A stretch of 64,000 nucleotides of DNA from Thermoplasmatales archaeon BRNA1 (GCA_000350305.1 CP002916.1:930001-994000); one strand, 5' to 3'. Positions 44,447-54,541 are shown, counted from the first letter of the stretch. A program made the numbers and translations. Notes: generated by a model not told the origin, from the letters alone.

Positions 44447-46155
44447 GCGATTCCAAACTGTCGGACGACATGATGTCCCTGTTCAAGCGCAGGGGCTTCG
44501 TGTGGCCGTCCTACGACATCTACGGCGGCGTGGCCGGCATGTACGACTACGGCCCCCTGGGGTTCAGTCTCAGGAACAACATCGTCGAGATCTGGAGGGA
44601 CCTCTACAAGGGCCGCGAGGGCTTCGTGGAGATAGACTCCGAAACCGTCAACCCCGCCGAGGTCTTCAAGGCCTCCGGACACGTGGAGAAGTTCGCCGAC
44701 AAGATCACCTACTGCACCCAGTGCGGCGCCCCCTGGAGGGCGGACCACCTGGTCAAGGAATTCTACGAGAACCCCGACACCATGACCGAGGCGGAGCTGG
44801 ACCAGGCCTTCGTAGACCACAACATCGTCTGCGCCAGCTGCGGCGGCAAGCTGGGCCCCGTCTCCGACTTCAACCTTATGTTCAAGACCAACATCGGCCC
44901 GGGCTCCGACAGGGTCGGATACATGAGGCCCGAGACCGCCCAGGGAATCTTCGTCAACTTCCTCAACCTCTACCGCTACAACCGCGAGAAACTCCCCATG
45001 GGGGTCATGCAGACCGGCCGCGGATACAGGAACGAGATCGCCCCCAGGCAGGGAATGATCCGCATGAGGGAGTTCAACATGATGGAGGTCGAGCTCTTCG
45101 TCGACCCCGGGGACAAATCCTGGCCCCGCTGGGAGGAGATGAAGGACGAGCCCCTCGTCCTCGTACCCAACACCGGCGAGGGGACCCTGAGGATGACCGT
45201 CGGAGAGGCGGTCGCCAAGAAGGTCATCGCCAACGAGGTCCTGGGATACTTCGTCGGAACCACCAAGCAGCTACTCGTCAGGGCGGGTGTGGACCCCGAG
45301 AGGCTCCGCTTCCGCCAGCACCTGCAGGACGAGATGGCCCACTACGCTAACGACTGCTGGGACGCCGAGGCCCTCCTGTCCATCGGATGGACGGAGATCA
45401 CAGGTATCGCCGACAGGGGCGCATGGGACCTGAGCCGCCACGGACAGTTCTCCGGCACCGACCTCAGCCACTTCAAGAAGTTCGACGAGCCCCGCGAGGA
45501 GGAGGTCGACAGGGTCAAGGCTAACCACAAGCTCCTGGGTCCGACCTTCAAGGGGAAGGCCAAGCAGGTCTCCGAGGCCATCGAGGCATGCAGGCCCGAG
45601 GACATCAGGGACGGGAAGCTCACTATCACCGTCGACGGCGAGCAGATGACCCTGGAGTCGGACATGTTCTCCGTACAGAAGGTCAGGGAGAAGGTCTCCG
45701 GGGAGAGGATCATCCCCAACGTCATCGAGCCCTCTTCCGGACTGGACAGGATCTTCTACACCGTCCTGGAGCACTCCTACTCCCATGACGACAAGGAGGA
45801 CTACACCGTCCTGCACCTGACCCCCGAGGTCGCCCCCATCAAGGTCGGCGTCTTCCCGCTCATGGCCAAGGACGGTCTTGACGACGTCGCCAGGAAGCTC
45901 TGCGACGACATCCACACCCACCGCGCCGAGGCGTACTACGACGAGGCGGGGAACATCGGACGCCGCTACGCGAGGATGGACGAGGCGGGCACCCCCTGGT
46001 GCATCACCGTCGACTACGACACCCTCAGCGGAGACAACAAGGGCACCGTCACCATAAGGGATAGGGACACCAAGGACCAGAAGCGCATCAGGATGGAGGA
46101 TGCACCCAACATCATCTCCGACCTGATCGCCGGAAAGCCCTTCTCCGAGCTCTGA
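44443..46155 (+). CDS. glyS: Glycyl-tRNA synthetase
   Basis: 570 residues, the archaeal/eukaryotic alpha2-type class II GlyRS. It opens with FKRRGFVWPSYDIYGGVAGMYDYGPLG, the family signature. Motif 2 is QTGRGYRNEIAPRQGMIRMREF, with a Cys-rich zinc-like insertion (CTQCGAPWRADH... CASCGG) before it. Motif 3 is SSGLDRIFYTVLEH. The C-terminal anticodon-binding domain (APIKVGVFPLMAKDG... RYARMDEAGTPWCITVDYD) is intact. tRNA-Gly(GCC), its substrate, lies at 54542. Confidence 0.96.
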   Translation: MSDSKLSDDMMSLFKRRGFVWPSYDIYGGVAGMYDYGPLGFSLRNNIVEIWRDLYKGREGFVEIDSETVNPAEVFKASGHVEKFADKITYCTQCGAPWRADHLVKEFYENPDTMTEAELDQAFVDHNIVCASCGGKLGPVSDFNLMFKTNIGPGSDRVGYMRPETAQGIFVNFLNLYRYNREKLPMGVMQTGRGYRNEIAPRQGMIRMREFNMMEVELFVDPGDKSWPRWEEMKDEPLVLVPNTGEGTLRMTVGEAVAKKVIANEVLGYFVGTTKQLLVRAGVDPERLRFRQHLQDEMAHYANDCWDAEALLSIGWTEITGIADRGAWDLSRHGQFSGTDLSHFKKFDEPREEEVDRVKANHKLLGPTFKGKAKQVSEAIEACRPEDIRDGKLTITVDGEQMTLESDMFSVQKVREKVSGERIIPNVIEPSSGLDRIFYTVLEHSYSHDDKEDYTVLHLTPEVAPIKVGVFPLMAKDGLDDVARKLCDDIHTHRAEAYYDEAGNIGRRYARMDEAGTPWCITVDYDTLSGDNKGTVTIRDRDTKDQKRIRMEDAPNIISDLIAGKPFSEL

Positions 46156-46176
46156 AACCTGTTCTATTTAATGGTT

Positions 46177-46198
46177 CGCAGGATTCGAAGGTCCTGCG
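46177..46198 (+). terminator. Hairpin after glyS
   Basis: CGCAGGA-(8 nt)-TCCTGCG, 22 nt after the glyS stop, followed by a pyrimidine-rich tract CTCACCCCTTTTCC. Confidence 0.5.
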
Positions 46199-46310
46199 GA
46201 CCTCTCACCCCTTTTCCCCGTCTGGAACATTCCCGGAAAACCCGGAATCGAACAAGTTGCGACTAACATTTATATTGACTCCAATCGATTTGTAATATCG
46301 GTGAGTAAGA

Positions 46311-47486
46311 TTGGGAATTAAGGACCTTGAAGACCTGAAGAAGCTTTCTATGCTGAAGTCGCAGATCGATGCCGTCTCCGTCGGGGACATCATCGTGAAG
46401 GACTTCCCGTCGCTCAACCCTGAGGACACGGTGTCCGACAGCCTCGCGCTGATGCGCCGCACCGGTTTCCAGGAGATACCCGTAGCAAAGGATGGAGAAT
46501 ACATTGGAATGATGCGCTACGGCACCATTCTCAGAAAGAAGAGCGCCACGCCCGACACCAAGATCAAGACCTTGGTATCGAGCCTGCCCACCATCGACGA
46601 AGAGACCGAGATCACCAAGATCGCGGAACTGATGGTCACCAACAACTGCAGGCAGCTGGCGGTGCTCACCGGCAAGAAGGTCACCGGGATCGTTTCCAGG
46701 ACCGCTCTGATCCAGATCGCAGCCGAGATGAAGTCTCTCAAGAACATCAAGGTCTGGGAGATCATGACCACCCCCGTCGTCTACGTGAACGACAACGACA
46801 TGCTGGCGGTGGCCGTGGACAAGATGAGGGACCTAGACATCCGTACCCTCCCCGTGGTCGACAGCGCCGGCAAGCTGAACGGCGTGGTCGGAATGAAGGA
46901 GGTCATCGACAACGGATGGAAGGCCGGAGAGAAGTCCATCGGTGCGCTTTCCAAGGCACCTAGCAGCCAGATCCCCGTATCCAGCGTCTCCGTCACCTCG
47001 GTTCTCACCATCAACTGGGAGGACAGCATGGAGGCAGCGTCCGACATCATGTCGAGCAAGAAGATCTCCACGCTGCCCGTCCTCGACGACGGCGAACTGG
47101 TGGGAGTCCTCACCGAGTACGACATAATCGAGCTCATGAGCTCCTGCCGCGAGAGGGACCAGCTGTACGTCCAGATCTCCGGACTGGAGGATGACGACAA
47201 GATTTACGCGGATGCCATGTACGACGACATCGCCAACGAGATGAGCAAGATCGCGAAGATCTACAGGCCCGAGTCCCTGACCATCCACGTGACCCGCTAC
47301 AACGAGGGAGGCGACAAGAAGAAGTACAGCCTCATCGGGAAGCTGTTCGTGGACGGACGCGTCGTGAACGCGAAGGTCGTCGGATGGGACCTCGTGCAGA
47401 CCAACAACGACCTCATCAAGAAGATCGGTTACGAAGTGAAGGATATCAAGGACTCCAACGTCACCTTCAGGAAGAGGAAGAAGTGA
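46311..47486 (+). CDS. Four-CBS protein with C-terminal HPF/S30AE-like domain
   Basis: 391 residues. Four CBS motifs occupy residues 20-280 (VKDFPSLNPEDTVSDSLA..., SSLPTIDEETEITKIA..., MTTPVVYVNDNDMLAV..., VTSVLTINWEDSMEAA...). The last 105 residues change character: a strand LYVQISGL, a helix YADAMYDDIANEMSKIAKI, three strands (LTIHVTRY, KYSLIGKLFVDG, VVNAKVVGWD) and a helix QTNNDLIKKIGYEV. This beta-alpha-beta-beta-beta-alpha order matches ribosome-hibernation factors. Start is TTG 46311; the upstream frame is closed. It sits between glyS and valS. Confidence 0.75.
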   Translation: MGIKDLEDLKKLSMLKSQIDAVSVGDIIVKDFPSLNPEDTVSDSLALMRRTGFQEIPVAKDGEYIGMMRYGTILRKKSATPDTKIKTLVSSLPTIDEETEITKIAELMVTNNCRQLAVLTGKKVTGIVSRTALIQIAAEMKSLKNIKVWEIMTTPVVYVNDNDMLAVAVDKMRDLDIRTLPVVDSAGKLNGVVGMKEVIDNGWKAGEKSIGALSKAPSSQIPVSSVSVTSVLTINWEDSMEAASDIMSSKKISTLPVLDDGELVGVLTEYDIIELMSSCRERDQLYVQISGLEDDDKIYADAMYDDIANEMSKIAKIYRPESLTIHVTRYNEGGDKKKYSLIGKLFVDGRVVNAKVVGWDLVQTNNDLIKKIGYEVKDIKDSNVTFRKRKK

Positions 47487-47633
47487 TTCGAATCCTGATA
47501 TCTGGCACATTTGTGTGCCGATGATAAACGCCATCGGCGGTCCGCGAAGGACCGCCCCTTTTCCCTTATTCTTTACCCGTTCCCGCGCGCATGAACGCTT
47601 TTATAATGCGTACAACTACCCAGCCCCGTTAAC

Positions 47634-50255
47634 ATGGCCTACGATTCATCTTCAATCGAGAAAAAGTGGGAGGACATGTGGAGGGAGGAGAAGGTCTACC
47701 GCTTCGACCCCAAGTCCGACAAGCCCATCTACAGCATCGACAACCCTCCGAGATACACCTCCGGTTCCCTGCACCTGGGACACGCTACCGGATACTCGCT
47801 CATCGACTTCGCCGCAAGGTACCACCGCATGAAGGGGAACAACGTCTTCTTCCCCCTCTGCTTCGACGTCAACGGTACCCCCATCGAGGTCCGCGTCGAG
47901 AAAAAGTTCGGCATCAACAAGCTCGACACCCCCCGCGAGGAGTACCGCAAGCTCTGCAGCGACTACGCCAACGGATTCATCAAGGAGATGACCCATGACT
48001 TCGAGATCCTCGGAGAGTCCATGGACCCCTCCATCTACTACCAGACCGACGCCCCCTACTACAGGAGCATCACCCAGCTGTCCTTCGTGAAGCTGTTCAA
48101 CCGCGGCCTGGTCTACAAGGCGAACTTCCCAGTCAACTGGTGCCCCCACTGCATGACCGCCCTCGCCGATGCCGAGGTCGAGTACAAGGACAACGTCAAC
48201 AAGCTCAACTACCTCAAATTCCAGATCGCCGGCGAGGACGGCTACGTCATGGTGGCCACCACCCGCCCCGAACTACTATGCACCTGCAAGGTCGTCGCCG
48301 TCCACCCCGACGACAAGGAGAAGGCGCACCTTGTCGGCAAGGAGCTCATCACCCCCATCTACGGCAGGCACGTCAAGATCATCGCCGACCCCAAGGTCGA
48401 GAAGGACTACGGTACCGGAAACGTCATGATCTGCACCATCGGGGACAAGAGCGACCTAGAGTGGATCATGAAGTACCACCTGGAGCTCGAGAAGGGGATC
48501 GACGAGACCGGATGCATGACCGAACTCGCAGGCAAGTACGCCGGCATGCCCGTCGCGGAGGCGCGCGCGCAGGCGATCGAGGACCTTAAGGCCATGGGCG
48601 TCCTCGACCACCAGGAAGACAACCCCCAGCAGGTTTCCGTCTGCTGGAGATGCAAAGCACCCATCGAGTACCTCCAGGTCCCCCAGTGGTTCCTCAAGAC
48701 CACCACATTCCGCGACGCTATCCTGAAGCGCGCGGACGAGATCAACTGGTTCCCTGAGTTCATGAAGATCCGTCTCCAGGACTGGACCAAATCCCTGGAG
48801 TGGGACTGGGTCCTCTCCAGGCAGAGGATCTTCGCCACCCCCATCCCCGTGTGGGAGTGCAAGAAGTGCGGACACGCCGTCTGCGCCACCGAGGCACAGG
48901 CCAGGGCATACGTGGACCCCACACTCGACGCTGCACCGGTGGACAAGTGCCCCGAGTGCGGCGGGGAGCTCGAGGGGTGCACCGACGTTTTCGACACCTG
49001 GATGGACTCCTCCGGATCCTCCCTCTACAACTGCTTCTGGGAGCGCGACGAGGAGATGTTCAGGAAGATGTACCCCATGTCCCTGAGGCCCCAGTCCCAC
49101 GACATCATCAGGAGCTGGGCGTTCTACTCCATCCTCAGGGCGGAGCAGATTGCGGACTCCCGTCCCTGGGACAACATCATGATCCACGGATTCATCATGG
49201 CCCCCGACGGGACCCCCATGCACACCTCCGCCGGAAACGTCATCGACCCTATCCCGATCCTCGAGAAATACGGTGCGGATGCCCTCAGGTACTACGCTGC
49301 ATCCTGCTCCCTCGGGACCGATCACGCCTTCCGCGAGGAGACCGTGGTCCGCGGAAAGAAGATCTGCATCAAGGTCTACAACCTCGGACAGTTCGTGTCC
49401 AGGTATTTCGAGGGCCTGAAGGCGGCACCCGCTCAGCCCAAGGACCTCAGGACCGCCGACAGGTGGATCCTCGGACGCCTCTGGAAGACCGTCAGGTCCG
49501 TCACCGAGAGCATCGAGGTCTACCAGTTCGACAAGGCCATGAAGTCCGTCGAGGACTTCATCTGGCACGTCTTCGCGGACGACTACGTCGAGATGGTCAA
49601 GGGAAGGGATGACGACGCGGTGAAGTACACCCTGTACACCGTCTTCCTCAACGCCGTCAAGATCCTCGCCCCGTTCATGCCCCACATCACCGAGGAGGTC
49701 TACCAGACCCACTTCCGCCAGTTCGACGGATGCAGGTCGGTCCACCTCACCGAGTGGCCCGTTCCCGGAGAGATCGACTGTGACGCCGTGAAGGCCGGAG
49801 ACGCTGCGGCCGAGATCATCGCCACCGTACGCGCATGGAAGGCCGAGCAGAAGCTCAACATCAACGCCGACATCGAGAAACTCGAGGTCATCGGGGGCGA
49901 CTCAGACCTGTTCAAGAAGTCCGAGGAGGACATCAGGCAGGGAGTCAGGGCAAAGACGGTCGTCATCGCGGCCAAAGCAGACCTGACAGAGAAGGTCGAG
50001 GCCGTCAAACCCGTCTACGGCAAGCTCGGACCCGCCTTCAAGGCACAGGCAAAGGCCGTCGTCGCTGCGCTCAATGCAGCCGACCCCGAGGATATCGCGT
50101 CCCAGATCGCCGGCGGAAAGGTCGTCCTCGACATCGAGGGCGGAAAGGTCGAGCTCGGACCTGAGTTCTTCGAGATCAGGAAGAGCCTGACCCTCGAGGG
50201 AAGGGAGGTCGCCACCGTTCAGTGCGGCGATGCCCTTCTCGCCATTCAGCAGTAA
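47634..50255 (+). CDS. valS: Valyl-tRNA synthetase
   Basis: 873 residues, class I synthetase. HIGH motif is SGSLHLGHATG at about residue 45. The editing domain follows (VMVATTRPELLCTCKVVAVHPDD). There are two zinc-like knots (CKKCGHAVC, CPECGGELEGC). The catalytic end is WALKMIHGF-like MIHGFIMAPDGTPMHTSAGNVIDPIPIL, where the KMSKS loop reads PMHTSAG: both lysines are replaced. The anticodon domain (RTADRWILGRLWKTVRSVTE) and the C-terminal tail are intact. A TATA-like CTTTTATAA at 47602-47610 gives a short leader. Confidence 0.93.
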   Translation: MAYDSSSIEKKWEDMWREEKVYRFDPKSDKPIYSIDNPPRYTSGSLHLGHATGYSLIDFAARYHRMKGNNVFFPLCFDVNGTPIEVRVEKKFGINKLDTPREEYRKLCSDYANGFIKEMTHDFEILGESMDPSIYYQTDAPYYRSITQLSFVKLFNRGLVYKANFPVNWCPHCMTALADAEVEYKDNVNKLNYLKFQIAGEDGYVMVATTRPELLCTCKVVAVHPDDKEKAHLVGKELITPIYGRHVKIIADPKVEKDYGTGNVMICTIGDKSDLEWIMKYHLELEKGIDETGCMTELAGKYAGMPVAEARAQAIEDLKAMGVLDHQEDNPQQVSVCWRCKAPIEYLQVPQWFLKTTTFRDAILKRADEINWFPEFMKIRLQDWTKSLEWDWVLSRQRIFATPIPVWECKKCGHAVCATEAQARAYVDPTLDAAPVDKCPECGGELEGCTDVFDTWMDSSGSSLYNCFWERDEEMFRKMYPMSLRPQSHDIIRSWAFYSILRAEQIADSRPWDNIMIHGFIMAPDGTPMHTSAGNVIDPIPILEKYGADALRYYAASCSLGTDHAFREETVVRGKKICIKVYNLGQFVSRYFEGLKAAPAQPKDLRTADRWILGRLWKTVRSVTESIEVYQFDKAMKSVEDFIWHVFADDYVEMVKGRDDDAVKYTLYTVFLNAVKILAPFMPHITEEVYQTHFRQFDGCRSVHLTEWPVPGEIDCDAVKAGDAAAEIIATVRAWKAEQKLNINADIEKLEVIGGDSDLFKKSEEDIRQGVRAKTVVIAAKADLTEKVEAVKPVYGKLGPAFKAQAKAVVAALNAADPEDIASQIAGGKVVLDIEGGKVELGPEFFEIRKSLTLEGREVATVQCGDALLAIQQ

Positions 50256-50263
50256 AACAGTCC

Positions 50264-50283
50264 ACCGGGGGGAAACCCCCGGT
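50264..50283 (+). terminator. Hairpin after valS
   Basis: ACCGGGGG-GAAA-CCCCCGGT, a perfect 8-bp stem with a GNRA tetraloop, 8 nt after the stop, followed by ATTTCATAT. Confidence 0.7.
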
Positions 50284-50312
50284 ATTTCATATATCTGGCA
50301 CTTTCGAAGGAC

Positions 50313-50471
50313 TCACCCGATCAGAGTGAAGTCCTCCTTCTTCAGTCCGCAATCGGGACACTCGAAATCGTCGGGGACGTCCTCCCATTTGGTTCCGGGG
50401 GCGATGCCCTGGGAGGGGCATCCTTTCTCCTCGTCGTAGATATATCCGCAGACGCACTCGTATTTCGCCAT
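50313..50471 (-). CDS. Rubredoxin
   Basis: 52 residues, [17 protein letters not shown] ... [17 protein letters not shown]. The Fe(SCys)4 ligands are C6, C8, C38 and C41; the first pair is C-x-C (CVC) rather than the usual C-x2-C, a feature worth checking. Conserved [15 protein letters not shown] core. Likely electron donor for rubrerythrin. Same orientation as the double rubredoxin upstream. Confidence 0.88.
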   Translation of the reverse strand: MAKYECVCGYIYDEEKGCPSQGIAPGTKWEDVPDDFECPDCGLKKEDFTLIG

Positions 50472-50520
50472 ACGTAATCAAACGGATATCTTTGATAAAA
50501 TACAATGCCCGAACCTGGTA

Positions 50521-50856
50521 TCAGAGGGTCTCGTCGTGATAATCCCTGAAAACGGTTTTCGGGCATCCGCATACGGGACATGTGAAGGTGTCGGAGACGT
50601 CGTCCCAAACAGTGCCAGGCGCGATGTTCGCCCTCGCGTTTCCCCTGTCCTCCTCGACACGGAACCCGCACATAGAGCATACATGGACCTTGCATCTCTC
50701 GGCCTTGGAGAACGATTCCTTAGGGGCGCCGCAGTCGGGGCATTCCCAATCATCCGGCAGATCCGCCCACGGCGTTCCCGGGGCCACCCCGGAATCCCCG
50801 TCGCCGGACGCTTCGGAATAAACGCGGCCGCACTCGCCGCAGACGTATCTGTCCAT
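50521..50856 (-). CDS. Two-domain rubredoxin-like protein
   Basis: 111 residues from ATG 50856 ([18 protein letters not shown]). Two rubredoxin folds in tandem: first CGECGRVY ... [21 protein letters not shown], second CSMCGFRV ... [21 protein letters not shown]. Each keeps four cysteines. The domains are joined by a short KVHV linker with an acidic background. Redox carrier; a multi-domain form is unusual. Confidence 0.85.
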   Translation of the reverse strand: MDRYVCGECGRVYSEASGDGDSGVAPGTPWADLPDDWECPDCGAPKESFSKAERCKVHVCSMCGFRVEEDRGNARANIAPGTVWDDVSDTFTCPVCGCPKTVFRDYHDETL

Positions 50857-50968
50857 GGTTCCGTGTATCGGCCTCCCAATATAATAGTCGCGCGCGTGCA
50901 TACATATATAACCGCACCCTCGATACGGAACCTCAGAGACGACTAGTTGTCTGCGACCGTCGCAGGCT

Positions 50969-52432
50969 GTGTCAGATCACGTGATGAAAATGATCTCCAA
51001 ATTCTTAGACCTCGGACTGACCGAGGATATCGCCAAAGCGCTTGACGAGATGGGCTGGGACGCACCCACCCCCATCCAGGAAGAGGCCGTCCCCCGCGGA
51101 CTCAACGGATACGACCTCATCGCACAGGCCCAGACCGGAACCGGAAAGACCGGAACCTTCGGAACCATCATTCTCAGCAAGGTCCCTGCGAAGCAGAGGA
51201 CCCCTTCAGCCATCGTCCTCACCCCGACCCGCGAACTGGCCCTCCAGGTCGCGGAGGAGATCGGACGCATGTCAAAGTACACCGGCCACGTCTGCCTCCC
51301 CATCTACGGAGGAAGCGGCGGAGCCGCATCCATCGAGAGGCAGGTCGACATGCTCGAGAAGGGCGTCGACATCGTTGCCGGAACCCCCGGAAGGGTCAGG
51401 GACCTCATCGAGAGGGAGTACCTGAACCTCTCCGCCATCAGGGTCATCGTCATGGACGAGTCCGACAGGATGCTCGACATGGGGTTCATGGAGGACGTGA
51501 AGTTCATCTTCGACGCCTGCCCCGCGGAGAGACAGATGATGATGTTCTCCGCCACCATGCCCGAGGACATCAAGATGATCGCCGCGGACTACATGAAGAA
51601 GCCGCGCGAGATCAACGTCTCCCAGGACGAGGTCGTCCTGGACAACATTAAGCAGTACTACATCTCCGTCGGCCGTAGGAACAAGTCCTGGGCACTCGCT
51701 AGGATCATCGACATAGACAATCCCAAGGCACTGATCTTCTGCCAGACCATCAAGATGGTCGACATGCTCGAGGACAGGCTGAAGGAATACCACTACAAGG
51801 TGGAGGCCCTCCACGGCGACATGCCCCAGAAGAAGAGGGAGCGCGTCATGGACGACTTCCGCGACGGCAAGGTGGACATCCTCATCGCCACCGACGTCGC
51901 CGCCAGGGGTCTCGACGTGGACGACGTGAACTACGTCGTCAACTACGACATGCCGGACATGCTCGACACCTACATCCACCGCATCGGAAGGACAGGCAGG
52001 GCCGGAAAGGAGGGTATCGCGGTATCATTCGTCACCTCCCAGGAGGAGTATCTCGTCCGCGAATTCGAGCGCCGCACCGGCATGGACATCGTCAAGAGGG
52101 ATGTGCCGGAGGCCGAGGAGGGCACCAAGGACACCATCCGCAAGGTCACCGACTACGACCAGCTCTCCGACCCCTTCGGGATGGTCAGGTTCGAGATCTC
52201 CCTCGGGAAGGACGATAACATCGGCAAGGTCAAGCTCGCGGATTACATAATGAGGGCGGGACGCATCATGGACAATGCCATCGGCAAGATCCAGCTCGGC
52301 AAGACCAAATCCATGGTCGAGGTCCACAAAGACTTCGGCAACCGCATGCTCATGGATGTCCCCAAGATGACCTTCCGCGGGAAGAAGGTCCGCATCCGCC
52401 CGCTCGAGCGCGGGGAAGAACTCAACGAGTGA
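50969..52432 (+). CDS. DEAD-box ATP-dependent RNA helicase
   Basis: 487 residues. Q motif with QEEAVPRGL, Walker [19 protein letters not shown], motif [14 protein letters not shown], and motifs V/VI in [17 protein letters not shown] and [13 protein letters not shown]. The C-terminal 70 residues ([37 protein letters not shown]) form a DbpA/CsdA-like RNA-binding domain. The start is uncertain: GTG 50969, GTG 50981, ATG 50984 and ATG 50990 are all in frame. Likely RNA remodelling or ribosome assembly. It shares 11 bp of 3' overlap with the YbaK gene. Confidence 0.92.
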   Translation: MSDHVMKMISKFLDLGLTEDIAKALDEMGWDAPTPIQEEAVPRGLNGYDLIAQAQTGTGKTGTFGTIILSKVPAKQRTPSAIVLTPTRELALQVAEEIGRMSKYTGHVCLPIYGGSGGAASIERQVDMLEKGVDIVAGTPGRVRDLIEREYLNLSAIRVIVMDESDRMLDMGFMEDVKFIFDACPAERQMMMFSATMPEDIKMIAADYMKKPREINVSQDEVVLDNIKQYYISVGRRNKSWALARIIDIDNPKALIFCQTIKMVDMLEDRLKEYHYKVEALHGDMPQKKRERVMDDFRDGKVDILIATDVAARGLDVDDVNYVVNYDMPDMLDTYIHRIGRTGRAGKEGIAVSFVTSQEEYLVREFERRTGMDIVKRDVPEAEEGTKDTIRKVTDYDQLSDPFGMVRFEISLGKDDNIGKVKLADYIMRAGRIMDNAIGKIQLGKTKSMVEVHKDFGNRMLMDVPKMTFRGKKVRIRPLERGEELNE

Positions 52433-52889
52433 TGTCCGCCGAACGGTAATCCAGGACCTTTCTCAGGTCCGCGGGGTCCAATTCGACCTGGACCCCGACC
52501 TTTCCCCCGCTCACGTATATCCTCTCGCCCTTGTCGGCGGTTTCGTGGAACACCGTGGTGAGATGTTTCCTCATTCCTAGAGGCGAGCATCCACCGTGGA
52601 CGTAACCGGTTGTGGAAAGTAGATCCTTGGATCTGATCATACAGATAGACTTCTCGCCCACGGCGGCCGCGGCCTTCTTGAGGTCCAGCTCACGGTTCAC
52701 CGGGATCACGAAGACATAGAAACGGTCGGACTTGCCCTGGGTGACAAGGGTCTTGAAACACCTGTCCGGGTCTTCTCCCAAAAGCGAGGCAATGTCGGTG
52801 CCGGTCATCTCGGGCGTGGCATCGTATTCGTGGACCGAATAGACCACCCCTGCCCGGTCGAGGATGCGCATGGGGTTCGTCTTGTCCAT
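52422..52889 (-). CDS. YbaK/EbsC-family Cys-tRNA(Pro) deacylase
   Basis: 155 residues from ATG 52889 (MDKTNPMRILDRAGVVYSVHEY). Signature elements TLVTQGKSDRFYVFVIPVNRELDLKKAAAAVGEKSICMI and TGYVHGGCSPLGMRKHLTTVF match the YbaK trans-editing deacylases, which clear mischarged Cys-tRNA(Pro). The catalytic-site Lys in TLVTQGKS (family KxL) is present. An upstream in-frame ATG at 52955 would add 22 unrelated residues. Confidence 0.85.
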   Translation of the reverse strand: MDKTNPMRILDRAGVVYSVHEYDATPEMTGTDIASLLGEDPDRCFKTLVTQGKSDRFYVFVIPVNRELDLKKAAAAVGEKSICMIRSKDLLSTTGYVHGGCSPLGMRKHLTTVFHETADKGERIYVSGGKVGVQVELDPADLRKVLDYRSADITR

Positions 52890-52998
52890 GAGGGACACAT
52901 ACATCACTTCATAATAGATTATATTTTCCCGACCTACACCGAACATCATGTTCATGGCAACCTTTTAACCGAATGCACACCCTTACTACGGCGTTACA

Positions 52999-54489
52999 AT
53001 GACCGGAAAGATCGGGTTTGACAGTCAGAAGTACTACGATGAGCAGTCGGGCGCCATCCTCAAGAGGATGCAGGAATTCGGAGGGAAGCTCTACCTCGAG
53101 GTCGGAGGGAAGATCTTCGACGATCTCCACGCCTCCCGCGTCCTCCCCGGGTTCACACCGGATTCCAAGATCCGCATGATCGCCGCCCTCAAGGACAAGG
53201 TGGAGGCTATCGTCGCTGTCAACTGCAACGACATCGAGAAGTCCAAGATCAGGGGCGACTACGGCATCACCTACGACGCCGAGGCCCTCCGCATGCTCGA
53301 CGAATACCGCTCCTACGGCATCGAGGCCAACGTCATCGTCCTCACGATGTACGCCCACCAGCCCCACGCCGATGCCTTCCGCAGGCTCCTGGACAGCCGC
53401 GGCATCAAATCGTTCCTCCACTACCCGATCGAGGGATACCCCAACGACACCGCCACCATCGTCAGCGACGAAGGATACGGAAAGAACGAGTTCGTCGAGA
53501 CCGACAAGCCTGTCGTCGTCGTTTCCGGACCCGGTCCCGGAAGCGGAAAGATGGCCGTATGCATGTCCCAGGTCTACCTGGACAACAAGAAGGGCATCAA
53601 GTCCGGATACGCCAAGTACGAGACCTTCCCCGTCTGGAACCTTCCACTCAACCACCCGGTCAACATCGCCTACGAGGCCGCCACCGCTGACCTCGGCGAC
53701 ATCAACGCCATCGACCCTTGGCATATGGAAGCCTACGGGAAGATCGCCATCAACTACAACAGGGACATCGAGTCATTCCCCGTCCTTAAGGCCCTCCTCG
53801 AGAAGATCTACGGCGAGTGCCCCTACAAGTCGCCGACGGACATGGGTGTCAACATCGTCGGGTCCTGCATCACCGATGACGATGCCGTGTGCATAGCGTC
53901 CAAGAGGGAGATCGTTAGGCGCTTCTTCAAGTACGCCGTCGACGGCCTCGAGGGCAAGACCATGCCGGTTGTCGTCGAGAGGGCGGAGGCCCTCATGAGG
54001 AAAGCTGGAACCTCCCCCAACGACTTCGAACTCTACAGGAGGGTCCACGAGGAATCCGCCAACACCGCATGCCGCATCGCAGGCCTGGAGCTCCCCGACG
54101 GAACCGTCGTCACCGGCAAGGCGACCTCGCAGCTTTCCGCGGTCTCGGCCGTCATGATCAACGGACTGAAGCACCTCGCGGGCATCGACTACAAACAGGA
54201 CATCATCGCCGAGAGCATAATCCGCCCCATCCAGATGCTCAGGACCGAGATCTTCGGATCGGATTCCAAGAGACTCAGGCTTGACGAGATGCTCACCGCC
54301 CTCGCGGTCTCCGCGGAGACCAATCCCGATGCGGCAAAAGCACTGTCCCAGATCGGCAAACTGAGGGGTTGCGACATTCACGCATCCACCACTATGTACG
54401 CCCAGGGAAGGACCGCCCTCAGGAAGCTCGGCATCAATGCCACCAGCGAACCGGTGCTCCAGACGAGGCTCCTGTACCAGAGTAAATGA
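52999..54489 (+). CDS. DUF1846 family protein
   Basis: 496 residues. GFDSQKYYDEQSGAILKRM at the start and the P-loop-like VVSGPGPGSGKMAVCMSQ at about residue 173 are diagnostic of DUF1846 (UPF0371) proteins, usually 490-500 residues. Function is not established; the family is widespread in anaerobic bacteria and may have reached archaea by transfer. It ends 52 nt before tRNA-Gly. Confidence 0.88.
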   Translation: MTGKIGFDSQKYYDEQSGAILKRMQEFGGKLYLEVGGKIFDDLHASRVLPGFTPDSKIRMIAALKDKVEAIVAVNCNDIEKSKIRGDYGITYDAEALRMLDEYRSYGIEANVIVLTMYAHQPHADAFRRLLDSRGIKSFLHYPIEGYPNDTATIVSDEGYGKNEFVETDKPVVVVSGPGPGSGKMAVCMSQVYLDNKKGIKSGYAKYETFPVWNLPLNHPVNIAYEAATADLGDINAIDPWHMEAYGKIAINYNRDIESFPVLKALLEKIYGECPYKSPTDMGVNIVGSCITDDDAVCIASKREIVRRFFKYAVDGLEGKTMPVVVERAEALMRKAGTSPNDFELYRRVHEESANTACRIAGLELPDGTVVTGKATSQLSAVSAVMINGLKHLAGIDYKQDIIAESIIRPIQMLRTEIFGSDSKRLRLDEMLTALAVSAETNPDAAKALSQIGKLRGCDIHASTTMYAQGRTALRKLGINATSEPVLQTRLLYQSK

Positions 54490-54541
54490 GCAACGACAAT
54501 CTTTATATGTGAAGTATCAATCCTCGTAATACTACACATGT

